From contig DAISWG010000019.1 of assembly GCA_036826475.1 (NCBI GenBank), positions 1-64,000 on the forward strand: 64,000 nucleotides of DNA, read 5' to 3'. Shown here in pieces: positions 15,821-24,564 of the stretch; position 1 is the stretch's first letter, and every line of letters begins with the position of its first letter. The notes under the pieces were generated by a model. The model ran no database searches, was not told the DNA's origin, and worked only from the letters and a program-made list of their open reading frames with translations. The DNA is from Miltoncostaea sp036826475. GTDB lineage: Bacteria > Actinomycetota > Thermoleophilia > Miltoncostaeales > Miltoncostaeaceae. The position numbers were made by a program, and so were the translations under genes.

Positions 15821-16876
15821 ATGGAGCTGGGCGTCTACACGTTCGCGGAGCGGACGCCCGACCCGGCGACAGGCGAGACCATCGGCTTCGGGCCGCGCCT
15901 GCGGAACCTCATCGAGGAGATCCGGCTCGCGGACCGGGTGGGCCTCGACGTGTTCGGCGTCGGCGAGCACCACCGCGCCGACTTCTCCGTGTCGGCCCCC
16001 GCCGTCGTCCTGGGCGGGGCGGCGACGGTCACGGAGCGGATCCGCCTGACCAGCGCCGTGAGCGTGCTGAGCTCGGACGACCCGGTCCGGGTGTTCCAGG
16101 ACTTCGCGACGGTCGACCTGCTGTCGGGCGGGCGCGCCGAGATCATGGCCGGCCGCGGGTCGTTCATCGAGTCGTTCCCCCTCTTCGGCTACGACCTCCG
16201 CGCCTACGACGAGCTGTTCGCCGAGAAGCTGGAGCTGCTGCTGGCCGTGCGCGATCAGGAGCTGCTGCGCTGGGAGGGCGGCGACCACACGCCGCCGGTG
16301 GACGGGCGCGGCGTGTACCCCCGCCCGGAGCAGGACCCGCTGCCGGTGTGGGTCGCGGTCGGCGGCACCCCGCAGTCGGTGGCCCGCGCGGGCGCGCTGC
16401 ACCTGCCGCTGGCCATCGCGATCATCGGCGGCCAGCCGGCCCGGTTCGGCTCGCTGGTGGAGCTCCACCGCGAGGCGGCCCGCGCCACCGGCCACCCGGA
16501 CCCCGGGTCGATCCCGATCGGCATCAACGTCCACGGGTTCGTCGCCGACACCGGCGACGAGGCGGCCGACCTGTTCTACGGCCCGTTCGCCCACACGATG
16601 ACCCAGATCGGCCGGGAGCGCGGCTGGTCGGCCATGACCCGTCCCGCCTACGAGGCGATGCGCGCGCCCCAGGGCGCCCTGGCCGTCGGCTCGCCCGACG
16701 AGGTGGCCGAGAAGATCCTGCACTGGCACCGGATCTTCGGGAACCAGCGGCTGCTGATCCAGATGAGCGTGGGCACCATGCCGCACGAGGCGCTGCTGCG
16801 CTCCATCGAGCTGTTCGGCACCGAGGTTGCGCCGCGCGTCCGCGCCGAGGTGGCGCGCCGGGCCGAGGCGGCGTGA
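15821..16876 (+). CDS. LLM-class F420/flavin-dependent oxidoreductase
   Basis: A 351-aa bacterial luciferase-like TIM-barrel enzyme. Motifs include GVGEHHRADFSVSAPAVVLG (the EHH segment near residue 45), DLLSGGRAEIMAGRGSFIES and the C-terminal GSPDEVAEKIL. It would oxidise or reduce a small substrate using FMN or F420. The ATG at 15821 was chosen because it opens with the conserved MELGVYTFAE. Its TGA overlaps the next gene by 4 nt. Confidence 0.88.
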   Translation: MELGVYTFAERTPDPATGETIGFGPRLRNLIEEIRLADRVGLDVFGVGEHHRADFSVSAPAVVLGGAATVTERIRLTSAVSVLSSDDPVRVFQDFATVDLLSGGRAEIMAGRGSFIESFPLFGYDLRAYDELFAEKLELLLAVRDQELLRWEGGDHTPPVDGRGVYPRPEQDPLPVWVAVGGTPQSVARAGALHLPLAIAIIGGQPARFGSLVELHREAARATGHPDPGSIPIGINVHGFVADTGDEAADLFYGPFAHTMTQIGRERGWSAMTRPAYEAMRAPQGALAVGSPDEVAEKILHWHRIFGNQRLLIQMSVGTMPHEALLRSIELFGTEVAPRVRAEVARRAEAA

Positions 16877-17586
16877 CCGCCGCGCCGAGGGCGCTGTTCT
16901 TCGACGTCTTCGGCACGTGCGTGGACTGGCGCACGTCGGTCGCCCGGGAGGTGGCCGCGCTCGCGTCGCGGATGGGCCGCGCCGACGTCGACCCGGAGGC
17001 CGTGGCCGACGCGTGGCGGGCCCGCTACCAGCCCCAGCTGGAGACGGTCCGCAGCGGCGCCCGCCCTTGGGTGAACCTCGACGTGCTGCACCGCGAGGCG
17101 CTCGACGGCGTGCTGGCCGAGGTCGGCTTCGACGAGGCGCCGGCCGAGGCCCGCGACGAGCTGACCCTGGCGTGGCACCGCCTGGACCCGTGGCCCGACA
17201 CGGTCGCCGGCCTCACCCGCCTGAAGGCCGTGGCGGTGGTCGCGCCGCACTCCAACGGCCACGTCGCCCTCCTGCTCCAGATGGCCCGGCGGGCGGGGCT
17301 GCCGTGGGACCTGATCCTGGGGTCCGAGACGGCCGGCGCCTACAAGCCGGAGCCGCGGTCGTACCTGCGCAACGCGGAGCTGGTGGGCGTTCCGCCGGGC
17401 GACGTGATGATGGTGGCGGCGCACAACGGCGACCTCCACGCCGCCGCGGCGGTCGGCATGCGCACCGCGTTCGTGCGCCGGCCCACGGAGCACGGACCGG
17501 GGCAAACGACCGATCTGCGGCCCGACGGCGCGTGGGACGTCGTGGCCGACGACCTCCTGGACCTCGCGGACCGCCTGGGCGCATAG
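16873..17586 (+). CDS. Haloacid dehalogenase type II
   Basis: A 237-aa HAD-superfamily enzyme. Motif I is FFDVFGTCVDW with the nucleophilic Asp, motif II the Ser-Asn in PHSNGHVALL, motif III Lys in AYKPEPRSYLRNAE, and motif IV is MMVAAHNGDLHAA. The order and the DVFGT(C/V) form match (S)-2-haloacid dehalogenases. In many environmental genomes the family acts on unknown 2-haloacids or related metabolites. The GTG overlaps the LLM oxidoreductase stop (GTGA), forming a two-gene operon. Confidence 0.88.
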   Translation: MTAAPRALFFDVFGTCVDWRTSVAREVAALASRMGRADVDPEAVADAWRARYQPQLETVRSGARPWVNLDVLHREALDGVLAEVGFDEAPAEARDELTLAWHRLDPWPDTVAGLTRLKAVAVVAPHSNGHVALLLQMARRAGLPWDLILGSETAGAYKPEPRSYLRNAELVGVPPGDVMMVAAHNGDLHAAAAVGMRTAFVRRPTEHGPGQTTDLRPDGAWDVVADDLLDLADRLGA

Positions 17587-17625
17587 GCCGCGGCCCGCCG
17601 GCGCGCCTGGCAGGATCCCTGAGCG

Positions 17626-18054
17626 ATGCAGGTCACCATCGAGCACCACATCCCCCACCCCGCCGACCGCGTGTTCGCCGTCATGACGGATCCGGCGCGG
17701 CGGCCGGAGTGGCAGGAGAACACCAGCGACGTCCGCGTGGCGTCGGACGGCCCCGTCGCCGTCGGGACCCGCTGGACCGAGGAGCAGCGCGGCGTCGGCC
17801 ACGTCGAGGCCGAGGTCACGGCGCTGGAGCCGGCGAGCCGCTACGCCGAGCGCGGCGTCTCGTCGTCCGGCACGGGCAACGTGACCGTGACGCTCACCCC
17901 GGACGGCGACGCCACCCGCCTGGTGATGGAGGTGGAGCTGAGCCTGAGGGGCCTGAAGAAGGCCTTCGAGCCCGCCATCGCGCCCATGGTCCGCGCCCAG
18001 ATGCCGAAGGACCTGGACCGCCTGTCGGCCATCCTCGACCGCGAGGCCGGCTGA
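17626..18054 (+). CDS. SRPBCC family protein
   Basis: A 142-aa START/SRPBCC-fold protein (polyketide cyclase/dehydrase-like). It begins with IEHHIPHPADRVFAVMTDPARRPEW, the standard first strand and helix, and ends with the long C-terminal helix that closes the hydrophobic cavity. The ligand is unknown. It is convergent with the thioredoxin-like gene, leaving only 3 nt between stops. Confidence 0.85.
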   Translation: MQVTIEHHIPHPADRVFAVMTDPARRPEWQENTSDVRVASDGPVAVGTRWTEEQRGVGHVEAEVTALEPASRYAERGVSSSGTGNVTVTLTPDGDATRLVMEVELSLRGLKKAFEPAIAPMVRAQMPKDLDRLSAILDREAG

Positions 18055-18057
18055 GGC

Positions 18058-19311
18058 TCACCGCAGGGCCTCCACCTCCCGCTCGACGGTCGCCGGCTCC
18101 AGCAGCGCGCCGGCCAGCCGGAACGCGATCCGCCCCTCCCGGTCGAGGACGAGGGTCTCGGGGACCGCGGGGACGTCCAGCGTGGCGACCGCGTCGCCCT
18201 CCCGGTCGACGAGCGTCGCTCCGAACCCGAGGCGGTGGTCGCGCAGGAACCGCGCGGCGTCGACCGGTACGTCGTTCACCGCGATCCCCACGGTCGCCAC
18301 GTCGGGATCGGTGGCGTAGCGGGCGGCCAGCGCCCGGAACGGGGTGACCTGGTCCGCGCACGGCGCGCACCACGAGGCGAAGGCGGACAGGACCACGATC
18401 CGCCCGCGGAGCGATGACAGCGACACCGGGACACGGTCGTCGAGCCGGGGCAGCGTCAGGTCGACGGGCGCCGACCGGAGCGGAACGACCGGCAGGTCGA
18501 GGGGGCGCGCGCGGTCCGTCGCGCCGACGCGGTCGTCCGGGCCGCACGCGGGCGGGATGGCGTCCCTGGTGGCGACCACCATGCAGGCGGGAAGGTCGGG
18601 CGCGAGGACGTGGCTGCCCGCTCCCCACAGCACGCCGTCGCCTCCGGCGGGTGACCCGCCGCCCACGATGGTCACCTGGTTCGCCGCCCCGGAGGGGCTC
18701 CGGCCGAAGGGCGCGCCCAGGTCGATCGCGATCCCCTCCGCGGGATCCGCGGGCCGCAGGAGCACCGCGCCGGCCGGCAGGGGCGGCCCGAGCGCCGTGC
18801 CGCCGGGCAGCCGGCCGGTCATGGTGACCGTCTGGACCAGGGCGTCGACCGCCTGCGCGTAGGTGACGCCGGGCGGGAACACCAGCGACGGATGCCGCGC
18901 CGGGTCGGGGGAGCCGTCGGTCCGCGCGTACAGCCAGGGGGCCGTGGCGAGCGCGGGCTGCCCCTTCCGGACCGCCTCGGTCCCCTCGACGCACGGCACG
19001 GCCAGATCGGGTGGCGGGGTGGCGCAGGCAGCGAGAGGCCCGAGGGACGCGGGGTCGGGGACGAGCGCGGCCGGCCGCGCGGCGTCGTCGCCCCCCGGCG
19101 TCGCGATGATGAGCGCCACCAGGAGCCCCGCGAGGGCAGCCGCGCCGGCGAACGCCGCCGCGATGCCGAGGGGCCGCCGCCACGGCGACCGGCGCGGCGG
19201 GGCGGGAAGGGCGGCGAGCGCAGCCACCCGCGCGCGGTCGGTGGCCTCGCGGGGCGGCTCCGGCAGACGGGCCCCGGCGTGGGTCAGGCGGGTCTCAAGG
19301 GCGTCCGGCAT
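18058..19311 (-). CDS. Membrane-tethered TlpA-like protein, possible anti-sigma partner
   Basis: A 417-aa protein: cytosolic N-terminus (1-45), one membrane helix (about 48-68), a 200-residue extracytoplasmic region of unknown fold, then a TlpA/redoxin domain with the active-site motif SWCAPC near residue 314 and a cis-Pro segment VPAVPETLVL. The gene begins inside the upstream ECF sigma factor gene (17-nt overlap). That position is where an anti-sigma factor normally lies, and the topology fits. However the cytosolic tail has no HxxxCxxC zinc anti-sigma motif. I infer an envelope thiol sensor or reductase linked to the sigma factor. Confidence 0.8.
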   Translation of the reverse strand: MPDALETRLTHAGARLPEPPREATDRARVAALAALPAPPRRSPWRRPLGIAAAFAGAAALAGLLVALIIATPGGDDAARPAALVPDPASLGPLAACATPPPDLAVPCVEGTEAVRKGQPALATAPWLYARTDGSPDPARHPSLVFPPGVTYAQAVDALVQTVTMTGRLPGGTALGPPLPAGAVLLRPADPAEGIAIDLGAPFGRSPSGAANQVTIVGGGSPAGGDGVLWGAGSHVLAPDLPACMVVATRDAIPPACGPDDRVGATDRARPLDLPVVPLRSAPVDLTLPRLDDRVPVSLSSLRGRIVVLSAFASWCAPCADQVTPFRALAARYATDPDVATVGIAVNDVPVDAARFLRDHRLGFGATLVDREGDAVATLDVPAVPETLVLDREGRIAFRLAGALLEPATVEREVEALR

Positions 19312-19831
19312 CCCCCACCTCCAGGGCGTCGCGGAGTTGGTCGAGGGCTCGCGCGAGGCGCGAGTGGACGGTGCCGACCGGCAGGCCGACGATCGGGGCG
19401 ATCTCGGCGGGCGTGTAGCCCAGCCAGTAGCGCAGCACGACGAGTGCGCGGCGCTCGTCCGGCAGTTCGGCGACGGCGCGCTCCAGCGCCGCGTCGGGGG
19501 ACGGCATCTCGTCGTCGCCCGCGTGGTCCTCCAGGCCGGTCAGGCGGCGGGCGCGGCGCAGGTGGTTCAGGGTCTGGTTGACCGCGATCCGGCTGACCCA
19601 GGCACGGAAGCTCGGCCCCCGGTAGCCGTCGAGCGCGGCGAACGCACGCACGAAGGCGTCCTGCGCGCAGTCCTCGGCGACCTCGGGGTGCGGGGCAATC
19701 GCGGAGGAGGCGCGCCAGCCCGCCCGCCAGTGGCGGTCGAAGAGGGCGCCCGCGGCGTCGCGGGAGCCGTCCCGCGCCTCGCGCACAAGCGTGTCGTCGT
19801 CCGTTCCGGCGTCCATCCACCCCTCCGACAC
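19295..19831 (-). CDS. ECF-type RNA polymerase sigma factor
   Basis: A 178-aa sigma-70 family factor with regions 2 and 4 only. Region 2 contains AEDCAQDAFVRAFAALDGYRG and FRAWVSRIAVNQTLN; region 4 contains LPDERRALVVLRYWLGYTPAEIA and the recognition helix VGTVHSRLARALDQLRD. The start could be 19831 or the ATG at 19816. It overlaps the TlpA-like gene, so sigma factor and membrane protein are made together. Confidence 0.92.
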   Translation of the reverse strand: MSEGWMDAGTDDDTLVREARDGSRDAAGALFDRHWRAGWRASSAIAPHPEVAEDCAQDAFVRAFAALDGYRGPSFRAWVSRIAVNQTLNHLRRARRLTGLEDHAGDDEMPSPDAALERAVAELPDERRALVVLRYWLGYTPAEIAPIVGLPVGTVHSRLARALDQLRDALEVGDAGRP

Positions 19832-19855
19832 GCGAGCAGGGCGGTCGCGTCCACG

Positions 19856-20431
19856 CTACCCCGCCCGGACGGCGCCCAGGTAGTCGTCCCGCTCGTCCAG
19901 GCGCGCCACCTCCACCACCTCGCCGCTCTGCGGCGCGTGCACGTAGCGGCCGCGGCCGACGTAGATGCCCATGTGGCCCAGGCCGCTGAAGAAGACCATG
20001 TCGCCGATCTGGAGCCGGTCGCGCGGCACCTTCGGGAAGGCGCCCCAGATCGCGTTGGTGTTGTGGTCCATCGGCACGCCGACCTGCGCGTAGGCGTAGG
20101 AGACGAGCCCGCTGCAGTCGAAGCCGCCGGGCGAGCCGCCGCCGTACACGTAGGGCGTGCCGAGGTACCGCAGGGCGACCCTGGCGGCCCGGGCGTTCCG
20201 CACCGCCCAGGCGGGCCGGTCGCCGGGCGCGGGGCGCAGCCCCTGCTGCATCGCCTCGCGGCGGCCGCGGACCTCGAGGGACCGCACGGCGGCCGGGGAC
20301 GCGGACGCGGTCCCGTCGGCGGCCGGCGGGGCCGCGGCGGCCGCGCCGCCCTCGTCGGACGGGACCAGGACGGCCGCGGAGACGGCCACGATTGCGGCGG
20401 CGATGGCCGCCGCGAGAGCGGGCTTCGGCAC
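19856..20431 (-). CDS. NlpC/P60 cell-wall endopeptidase
   Basis: A 191-aa secreted peptidase. An N-terminal signal peptide (PKPALAAAIAAAIVAVSAAVL) precedes a linker and the NlpC/P60 domain: catalytic Cys in FDCSGLVSYAYAQVG, His in GHMGIYVGRGRYVHAP. It cleaves stem peptides in peptidoglycan outside the membrane. The GTG at 20431 is preferred over 20437 because it leaves a 6-nt spacing to the AGGAG ribosome binding site. It lies downstream of a structured leader. Confidence 0.9.
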   Translation of the reverse strand: MPKPALAAAIAAAIVAVSAAVLVPSDEGGAAAAAPPAADGTASASPAAVRSLEVRGRREAMQQGLRPAPGDRPAWAVRNARAARVALRYLGTPYVYGGGSPGGFDCSGLVSYAYAQVGVPMDHNTNAIWGAFPKVPRDRLQIGDMVFFSGLGHMGIYVGRGRYVHAPQSGEVVEVARLDERDDYLGAVRAG

Positions 20432-20481
20432 AGGCACTCCTGTCGCGGGGCACGCCGCGACCGGTGGGGGATGTGGGAGGG

Positions 20482-20535
20482 GGCCGGCCCACCGCGGGCA
20501 CGGGGCCGGCCAGGGGGGATCCGTCGGGCGGATCC
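20482..20535 (-). promoter_or_regulatory. Structured leader upstream of the NlpC/P60 gene
   Basis: Between the SET-domain gene (ends 20621) and the NlpC/P60 start lie two strong inverted repeats: 20517-20535 (ggatccg, 5-nt loop) and arms 20482-20490/20503-20511 (9 bp). Upstream of them GCTAGCCT on the minus strand could be a -10 box. They could terminate the upstream operon or fold as the 5' leader. I looked for the c-di-AMP ydaO signature and did not find it. Confidence 0.4.
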
Positions 20536-20620
20536 CGCGTTGGATTCCGTCGAGGCTAGCGGACCCCTGCCGGGACGACCCTCATCGTGGTTCCGCTCCG
20601 CACGCGCGGGCCCTCAGCCG

Positions 20621-21061
20621 TCAGACGTCGAGCATCGTCCCGCGGCACCGCGCGCTGCCGCACGCGCAGGCGTAGGTGCCGTCGTCATCGTCGTCGTCGT
20701 CGAGCACCAGGCGGTAGTCGAACGTGAGCTCCTCCCCCGCCGCGATGCCGCGCAGGGCCACGATCACGATGTCGCCACCCGTCTGGCGGGTCTCGCAGTT
20801 GGGATCGCAGGAGTGGTTGATCCAGCGCGACGAGTTGCCGCCGACCCAGCCGTCGATGACCTCGCCGTCGCCGACGTCGAAGAACATCGTGTGGGCGTCC
20901 TCGCCGGGGCGGTCCTGATGGCGGCGGACCGCCTCCTCCCACGGGATCACCTCGCCGGCGTAGGCGATGACCCGCTCCCCGGCGTCCAGCGGCCGCAGGG
21001 CGAACACCCCGCGGCCGTGGATCGCGCTCGAGCGCACGGCGATGCGGCGTGCGCGGCTCAG
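20621..21061 (-). CDS. SET-domain lysine methyltransferase-like protein
   Basis: About 146 aa. SET core motifs are all visible: SAIHGRGVFAL near the start, RWINHSCDPNCET (NHSCxPN), GEELTFDYRL, and a post-SET CACGSARC triad. An eight-residue Asp run precedes the post-SET Cys cluster. Bacterial SET proteins of this type methylate lysines on few known targets. The first normal start (GTG 21037) would cut into the SET fold; a CTG at 21061, overlapping the prpC stop as CTGA, gives a complete domain and a coupled start. It appears to be the last gene of the prp operon. Confidence 0.8.
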   Translation of the reverse strand: MSRARRIAVRSSAIHGRGVFALRPLDAGERVIAYAGEVIPWEEAVRRHQDRPGEDAHTMFFDVGDGEVIDGWVGGNSSRWINHSCDPNCETRQTGGDIVIVALRGIAAGEELTFDYRLVLDDDDDDDGTYACACGSARCRGTMLDV

Positions 21062-22179
21062 GCCGGCACCGGGCGCTGCCCCGGGCCCTCGTAGCGGCTG
21101 AGCGGCCGGATGAGGCTGTTCGCCTCCAGCTGCTCGACGATGTGGGCCGTCCAGCCGGTGATGCGGCTCATGACGAAGATGGGCGTGAACATGGGGATGT
21201 CGAATCCCATCATGTGGTAGGCCGGTCCCGCCGGGAAGTCGAGGTTGGGGTGGATGCCCTTCGCCGCCGCCATCTCCGCCTCCAGGGCGTCGTACATGGC
21301 GACCCAGCGGGCGCCGTCGCGGCGGGCGGCCACGTCCAGCATCGCCGCCCGCATGGTGGGCACCCGGGAGTCGCCGTTGCGGTACACCCGGTGGCCGAAC
21401 CCCATGATCTTGCGCTTGCGCTCCAGGGCGTCCCGCAGCCAGGGGCCGGCCAGGGCGGGGTCGTCGATCTCCAGCATCATGTCCATCACCGCCTCGTTGG
21501 CGCCGCCGTGCAGCGGCCCCTTGAGGGCCCCGATGGCGGCGGTCACGGCGCTGTAGACGTCCGACAGCGTCGACGTGACCACCCGGGCCGTGAACGTGGA
21601 GGCGTTGAAGCTGTGCTCGGCGTAGAGGATCAGCGACACGTCGAACGCCCGCACCACCTCCGGCTCGGGGACCTCCCCGAAGCACATGTGGAACACGTTC
21701 TCGGCGAAGCCCAGGGACGGGTCCGGCGGGATCCGCGCCAGGCCGTGGCGGCGGCGGTAGTCGAGGGCGACCACCGTCGGCAGCCGCGCCATCATGGCGA
21801 GCGACTTCGCCAGCAGCGCGTCGCGGCCGGCGGCGTCCTCGGTGGGGTCCTCCGCGCCGAACGCGCTGACGGCGCTGCGCAGCACGTCCATGGGGTGGCA
21901 GGTGTCGGGCAGCCGCTCCAGCTGGGCGATCACGGTGCGGCTCAGCTCCCGCTGCGAGCGCTCCGCCGCGGTGAACTCCGCCAGCTCGGCGGGGCCGGGC
22001 AGCTCCCCGTGCCAGATCAGGAACGCCACCTCCTCGAAGCTCCGCGTCGCCGCGAGGTCCTGCACCGCGTAGCCGCGGTACGTGAGCGAGTTGGTCTCGG
22101 GGACGACCTCCGAGATAGCGGTACGGTCGACGACCACCCCCGCCAGGCCCTTGTGGATCTCCGTGGCGGTGCCGGTCAT
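21058..22179 (-). CDS. prpC: 2-methylcitrate synthase / citrate synthase family
   Basis: A 373-aa type I citrate synthase fold. Catalytic segments are ILYAEHSFNASTFTARV (His), GALKGPLHGGANEAVM (His) and the Asp-containing C-terminal PNLDFPAGPAYHMMG. It condenses propionyl-CoA with oxaloacetate to 2-methylcitrate; specificity is assigned from context, as it follows prpB and prpD with 4-nt overlaps. The ATG at 22179 overlaps the prpB stop (ATGA). Confidence 0.9.
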   Translation of the reverse strand: MTGTATEIHKGLAGVVVDRTAISEVVPETNSLTYRGYAVQDLAATRSFEEVAFLIWHGELPGPAELAEFTAAERSQRELSRTVIAQLERLPDTCHPMDVLRSAVSAFGAEDPTEDAAGRDALLAKSLAMMARLPTVVALDYRRRHGLARIPPDPSLGFAENVFHMCFGEVPEPEVVRAFDVSLILYAEHSFNASTFTARVVTSTLSDVYSAVTAAIGALKGPLHGGANEAVMDMMLEIDDPALAGPWLRDALERKRKIMGFGHRVYRNGDSRVPTMRAAMLDVAARRDGARWVAMYDALEAEMAAAKGIHPNLDFPAGPAYHMMGFDIPMFTPIFVMSRITGWTAHIVEQLEANSLIRPLSRYEGPGQRPVPA

Positions 22180-23051
22180 CGTGCGCCTCCGTCGTAGCCG
22201 AGCAGTTCGTAGAGGCGGGCCCGCGTCTGCATGCGCGGCAGCAGGCCCTCCTGGGTGCCGTCGCCGGCGATCTCCCGCAGCCCCTCCTCCACCGCGCCCA
22301 TGGCGAGCCGGAGGGTGGTGACCGGGTAGATCACGGCGTTGATGCCGAGCGACACCAGCTCGCCGGCGCCCAGCAGGCGCGACTTGCCGAACTCGGTCAT
22401 GTTGGCCAGCAGCGGGACCGGGACGGCGCGTCGCACGGAGGCGAACTCGTCCGCGTCGGCGAGCGCCTCCGGGAACACCATGTCGGCGCCCGCCTCCACG
22501 TACCGCAGTGCCCGCCGGATGGCGGCGTCCAGCCCCTCCGGCCCGCGGGCGTCGGTGCGGGCGCAGATCACGAACCCGGGGTCCCGGCGGGCGGCCACCG
22601 CCGCCGCGATGCGGGCGCACATCTCCGCCTCGTCCACCAGGGTCTTGCCGTCCAGGTGGCCGCAGCGCTTTTCGCCCACCTGGTCCTCCAGGTGGCAGCC
22701 GGCCAGGCCGGCGTCCTCCAGCAGCCGGACGGTGCGGGCGACGTTGAGGGCGTCGCCGAACCCCGTGTCGGCGTCGATGAGCGCCGGCAGCGAGGTGGCC
22801 GCGGCGATGCGGCCGCCGCGATCAGCGACCTCCGACAGCGTCGTCAGGCCCACGTCGGGCAGCCCCAGGTCGGCCGACAGCGCGGCGCCCGAGACGTACA
22901 CGCCCTCGAACCCGGCGTCCTCGATCGCCATCGCCACCAGCGGCGAGAAGGCGCCCGGCATCCGCACCAGGCGGCCGGAGGCGAGGGACTCTCGGAACGC
23001 CCGGCGCCGCTCCGCCGCCGACGGCCGCACCACGGTCAGCGTGGCGCTCAC
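22176..23051 (-). CDS. prpB: 2-methylisocitrate lyase
   Basis: A 291-aa isocitrate lyase/PEP mutase superfamily enzyme that splits 2-methylisocitrate into pyruvate and succinate. Motifs include FEGVYVSGAALSADLGLPDVG, DADTGFGDALNVART (metal-binding Asp), HLEDQVGEKRCGHLDGK with the KRCGH catalytic Cys, and ARTDARGPEGLDAAI. The GTG start overlaps the prpD stop (GTGA). Confidence 0.95.
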   Translation of the reverse strand: MSATLTVVRPSAAERRRAFRESLASGRLVRMPGAFSPLVAMAIEDAGFEGVYVSGAALSADLGLPDVGLTTLSEVADRGGRIAAATSLPALIDADTGFGDALNVARTVRLLEDAGLAGCHLEDQVGEKRCGHLDGKTLVDEAEMCARIAAAVAARRDPGFVICARTDARGPEGLDAAIRRALRYVEAGADMVFPEALADADEFASVRRAVPVPLLANMTEFGKSRLLGAGELVSLGINAVIYPVTTLRLAMGAVEEGLREIAGDGTQEGLLPRMQTRARLYELLGYDGGAR

Positions 23052-24547
23052 CGGTCGAAGATCCCGCGCGCGACCGACAGCGCCAACAGGTCGGCGTCGG
23101 CGCGGAAGGTCAGGCCGGGCAGATCGTCGGGCCCCAGCTCGGGCAGCGCGGCGGCGGTCGCCAGGAAGCGCGCCTGCTCGGCGGGAGCCACGACGCCGTC
23201 CGCCAGCGCGCCGAACTTCTCGACGTATTCGGCACGGCCGAAGGGCCGCGCCCCGCGGGGGTGCGCGTCGGCGACGCCGAGCTCGTCCTCGATGACGGTG
23301 CCGTCGTCGAGCGTCACCACGATCCGCCCCCCGAACTCGGGCTCGGCGGCGTGATAGCGGCGCGTCCACTCCGGGTCCTCCTCGGTGCGGATCGCGTGCC
23401 ACAGGCGCACCGTGTCGGGGCGTCCGGCCCGCGTTGGCGCGTATGAGCGCTCGTGGTGCCACGTCCCGTCCTGGAGCGCGACGGCGACGATGTAGGCGAT
23501 GGAGTGGTCGAGGGTCTCGCGGCTCGCCCGGGGGTCCATCTTCTGGGGATCCCCCGACCCGGTCCCGATGACGTTGTGGGTGTGGTGGCTCGTGTGGATC
23601 ACCACCTCCGCCACCCGCGACAGGTCGCCGATCCGGGGGCGCATCCGGCGGGCCAGGTCGATCAGCGCCTGGGCCTGGTACTCGGCCGAGTGCTCCTTGG
23701 TGTACGTGTCGAGGATCGCCCGCCGCGGCTCGCCCGGCTCGGGCAGCGGCACCCGGTACTCGGCGTCGGGCCCGTCGAGCAGCCAGGCGATGACGCCGTC
23801 CTCCCCCTCGTAGATCGGCGAGGGGGAGCGCTCGCCGCGCATCGCCCGGTCCACCGCCTCCACCGCCATCTTCCCGGCGAAGGCGGGGGCGTGCGCCTTC
23901 CAGCTGGAGATCTCGCCCTTGCGCGACTGCCGGGTGGTGGTGGTCACGTGCAGCGCCTGGCCGATCGCCTGGAAGATCGTCTCCTCCGGCAGGCCCAGGG
24001 CGGCGCCGATGCCGGCGGCGGCCGACGGCCCGAGGTGCGCGATGTGGTCGATCTTGTGGGCGTGGAGGCAGATGCCGCGCGCCAGGTCCACCTGGATCTC
24101 GTAGCCGGTGGCGATGCCGCGGGCCACGTCGGCGCCGGTCAGTCCGCAGTGCTGGGCGACCGCGACGACCGGCGGGATGTTGTCCCCCGGGTGCGAGTAC
24201 TCGGCCGCCAGGAACGTGTCGTGGAAGTCGAGCTCGCGCACCGCCACCCCGTTCGCCCAGGCCGCCCATTCGGGCGACACCCGGCGCTCCGGGCCAAAAC
24301 CGAGCACCGTGGCGCCGGGCGCGTACGGGTGCGCCGAGGCCTGGCGCCGCGCGCTCGCCACCGGGCCGCGCCGCAGCGCGGCGGCCGCGACCGCGGCCGT
24401 GTCGATGATCCGGTCGATCACCGCTTCGACGACCTCGTCGTCGGGCGGCGACGGGTCGGCCGCCACCTCGGCGAGCCGCCACGCGAGCTGCTCCTCCCGC
24501 GGCAGCGCATCCGACGACGGGTGCACGCGGATCGCCAGCGTCCTCAT
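23048..24547 (-). CDS. prpD: 2-methylcitrate dehydratase
   Basis: A 499-aa MmgE/PrpD family enzyme that dehydrates 2-methylcitrate. Motifs include LDFHDTFLAAEYSHPGDNIPP near residue 110, GYEIQVDLARGICLH and KAHAPAFAGKMAVEAVDRA. It is the first gene of the prpD-prpB-prpC(-SET) operon, and the promoter region before it carries TTGCGAA repeats shared with the divergent regulator. Confidence 0.95.
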   Translation of the reverse strand: MRTLAIRVHPSSDALPREEQLAWRLAEVAADPSPPDDEVVEAVIDRIIDTAAVAAAALRRGPVASARRQASAHPYAPGATVLGFGPERRVSPEWAAWANGVAVRELDFHDTFLAAEYSHPGDNIPPVVAVAQHCGLTGADVARGIATGYEIQVDLARGICLHAHKIDHIAHLGPSAAAGIGAALGLPEETIFQAIGQALHVTTTTRQSRKGEISSWKAHAPAFAGKMAVEAVDRAMRGERSPSPIYEGEDGVIAWLLDGPDAEYRVPLPEPGEPRRAILDTYTKEHSAEYQAQALIDLARRMRPRIGDLSRVAEVVIHTSHHTHNVIGTGSGDPQKMDPRASRETLDHSIAYIVAVALQDGTWHHERSYAPTRAGRPDTVRLWHAIRTEEDPEWTRRYHAAEPEFGGRIVVTLDDGTVIEDELGVADAHPRGARPFGRAEYVEKFGALADGVVAPAEQARFLATAAALPELGPDDLPGLTFRADADLLALSVARGIFDR

Positions 24548-24564
24548 CCCTCACCTCTCGCTCG

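Noticed and set aside
20438..20620. ydaO-type c-di-AMP riboswitch before the NlpC/P60 gene
   Set aside because: NlpC/P60 genes of actinobacteria often carry one, so I searched, but the GGGGAA and GAACCCGxCAGCUAACC-type cores are missing; only simple hairpins are present.
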